Shown: one piece after another, positions 5,718 through 6,779 of the stretch
Layout of the letters: every line of letters begins with the position of its first letter
Position numbering within the stretch: position 1 is the first letter of the stretch
Source of the DNA: Candidatus Magasanikiibacteriota bacterium
Lineage (GTDB): Bacteria; Patescibacteriota; Patescibacteriia; Magasanikbacterales; GWA2-37-8
Direction: 5' to 3'
DNA: 6,779 nucleotides
Assembly: GCA_026396535.1 (NCBI GenBank)
Contig: JAPLWP010000069.1
Span: forward strand, 1 to 6,779
Notes under the pieces: generated by a model
The model's database searches: none
Told to the model about the DNA's origin: nothing
The model's input: the letters and a program-made list of their open reading frames with translations, nothing else
Position numbers and translations under genes: made by a program

Positions 5718-6704
5718 ATGAAAAAATTAACTCAAAAAGATTGGAATCTTAAGACCGCTCTGCTCGCTGACATAAAAAAACGCGGCGGCTTTGCCAATTG
5801 CCACGCTCATATTGATAAAGCTTTTTATATCACCAAACCCGGACTCAAACTTTCAATGGTAGATATGGAAACCAAATGGCACATGAGTGATAAAATTAAA
5901 AAGAATAGTTCCCAGGCAGAAATTGCCGACCGTATTCGCTGCGGACTAGATATCCTAGTGGACCAGGGAGTCAAAGCGACTGTGAGTTTTATGGATGCTT
6001 ATGACGCGGTAGGACACAAATCAATTGACGCGGCAGTGCAAGTAAATAAAGAATATAAAAATAAAATAAAATTTTTAACTATTACCCAACCACTAGGCGG
6101 ATTGAACGATCCAAAAGCCCGCGCGCTCTACGAAGAAATTACCGCCAAAGCCGACATCGCCGGTGGCTTACCTTCCAAAGACCGACCAAACGATAATAAA
6201 AATTTTGATCATCTTTTTTCTATCGCCAAAAATCTCGACAAACCAATTCATGTCCATATTGATCAAGAAAATAATCCGCGCGAACGAGATACCGAAAAAT
6301 TAATTAAATATACTATTAAGCACGGCTACCAAGGACGAGTGGTCGCTATTCATGCTATTTCCCCTTCCGCGCATCCAAAAAAATATCGTGAAAAAATATA
6401 CAAACAGTTGGCTGCAGCCGATATTAGTGTTGTCGTGTGTCCTTCAGCCGCCCTATCGATGCGCGCGCTAGATCAATACCAGGCGCCAGTACATAATTCT
6501 ATCGCGAATGTCCCAGAGATGTTGGCCGCTGGAGTGACAGTAGGACTTGGCAGCGACAACATTGCTGATTTTTACCAACCATTTGTCGATGGCGATATGT
6601 GGACCGAGCTACGCATGCTGATGGAAGCTTGTCGCTATTATGATTTTGATCAGCTGGCCAAGATTGCTTCCACCAATGGACATAAAATTTTATCAATTAA
6701 ATAA
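5718..6704 (+). CDS. Cytosine deaminase-like amidohydrolase (metal-dependent hydrolase), barrel-only form
   Basis: 328 residues of the amidohydrolase superfamily, closest in layout to CodA/AtzC-type cytosine deaminases. Metal-site and active-site positions in order are H29 and H31 in NCHAHIDKAF, Q124 in TITQPLGGL, H180 in PIHVHIDQENN, H212 in VAIHAISP and D280 in GLGSDNIADF. The equivalents recalled for E. coli CodA are H61, H63, Q156, H214, H246 and D313. The CodA proton-shuttle Glu217 corresponds to Gln183 here, and Asp314 to Asn281. The HxH comes after only 28 residues and the chain ends 48 residues after D280, so both halves of the usual beta-sandwich domain are missing; family members are about 400-450 residues. 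Substrate is unknown: a pyrimidine or related cyclic amidine is possible but not shown. No Shine-Dalgarno sequence is present; a TATAAA at 5704-5709 could give a near-leaderless message. Confidence 0.82.
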   Translation: MKKLTQKDWNLKTALLADIKKRGGFANCHAHIDKAFYITKPGLKLSMVDMETKWHMSDKIKKNSSQAEIADRIRCGLDILVDQGVKATVSFMDAYDAVGHKSIDAAVQVNKEYKNKIKFLTITQPLGGLNDPKARALYEEITAKADIAGGLPSKDRPNDNKNFDHLFSIAKNLDKPIHVHIDQENNPRERDTEKLIKYTIKHGYQGRVVAIHAISPSAHPKKYREKIYKQLAAADISVVVCPSAALSMRALDQYQAPVHNSIANVPEMLAAGVTVGLGSDNIADFYQPFVDGDMWTELRMLMEACRYYDFDQLAKIASTNGHKILSIK

Positions 6705-6717
6705 TTTAATTTACTGT

Positions 6718-6779
6718 ATGGACAATAAAACTGCATATACCCACATTGCGTCGTACGAACCAAAAAACAAAGAAGATGT
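6718..6779 (+). CDS. 5' end of an unidentified gene, cut by the window edge
   Basis: An ATG at 6718, 13 nt after the amidohydrolase stop, opens a frame that stays open for 20 codons plus two bases to the window end (begins MDNKTAYTHIASYEP). The same-strand arrangement and short spacing fit an operon with the amidohydrolase. The A/T-rich leader without Shine-Dalgarno matches the other starts here. Too short for family recognition; no function is proposed. Confidence 0.55.
   Translation, partial: MDNKTAYTHIASYEPKNKED

Noticed and set aside
1..6779. CRISPR array, tRNA/rRNA genes, IS elements or alternative genetic code
   Set aside because: No regularly spaced repeats, cloverleaf-like segments, transposase motifs or in-frame TGA codons requiring recoding were found on reading both strands.

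Overview
The window looks like part of a small-genome bacterial chromosome, most probably Patescibacteria/CPR and plausibly a Parcubacteria-type lineage, from a metagenome. This placement is inference from gene style, not a database match. The reasons are the AT-leaning composition with A/T-rich leaders, TAA used at almost every stop, no recognisable Shine-Dalgarno sequence before any start, very tight gene packing, and family variants typical of that group (extended GatB, extended thymidylate kinase, and a dUTPase motif III with an inserted PND). No in-frame TGA is read through, so standard code 11 fits. All genes are on the + strand, and there is no sign of a mobile element, CRISPR array, tRNA or rRNA.

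Region 1 (1-3949) is a compact deoxypyrimidine/dTMP operon. Its order is the 3' end of a dCMP deaminase, a P-loop nucleoside-monophosphate-kinase-like protein, dUTPase (dut), thymidylate synthase (thyA), dihydrofolate reductase (folA), thymidylate kinase (tmk) and a six-segment membrane protein. Gaps are 1-10 nt, and the operon closes with a strong intrinsic terminator at 3923-3949. The chain is coherent: dCMP deaminase and dUTPase both make dUMP, ThyA methylates it to dTMP while producing dihydrofolate, FolA recycles the folate, and Tmk phosphorylates dTMP. The uncharacterised P-loop kinase in second place is the candidate for another dNMP phosphorylation step.

The most striking anomaly is the thyA-folA junction at about 2025-2032. 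ThyA homology stops abruptly at '...TDTKIE', without its essential C-terminal tail. In another frame the sequence continues directly into the middle of the DHFR N-terminus ('NNKIPWNIPED...'). About 13-14 residues of ThyA, its stop codon and about 17 residues of DHFR, including its start, appear to be missing. This reads as a deletion of roughly 100 nt, either real or an assembly collapse. It leaves two apparently intact ORFs that would encode defective enzymes.

Region 2 (3950-5538) is a monocistronic-looking gatB (Asp/Glu-tRNA amidotransferase subunit B) with a candidate promoter just upstream. gatA and gatC are not in the window. Region 3 (5539-5717) is a 179-nt gap. It holds a good extended -10 promoter, a potential leaderless 29-codon ORF and a strong terminator hairpin that overlaps the end of that ORF. 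It could be a small RNA, an attenuator, or the gatB 3' end. Region 4 (5718-6779) encodes a short cytosine-deaminase-like amidohydrolase that has the metal-binding residues but lacks the usual beta-sandwich domain and has Gln in place of the catalytic Glu. It is followed 13 nt later by the first 20 codons of an unidentified gene cut off by the window edge.
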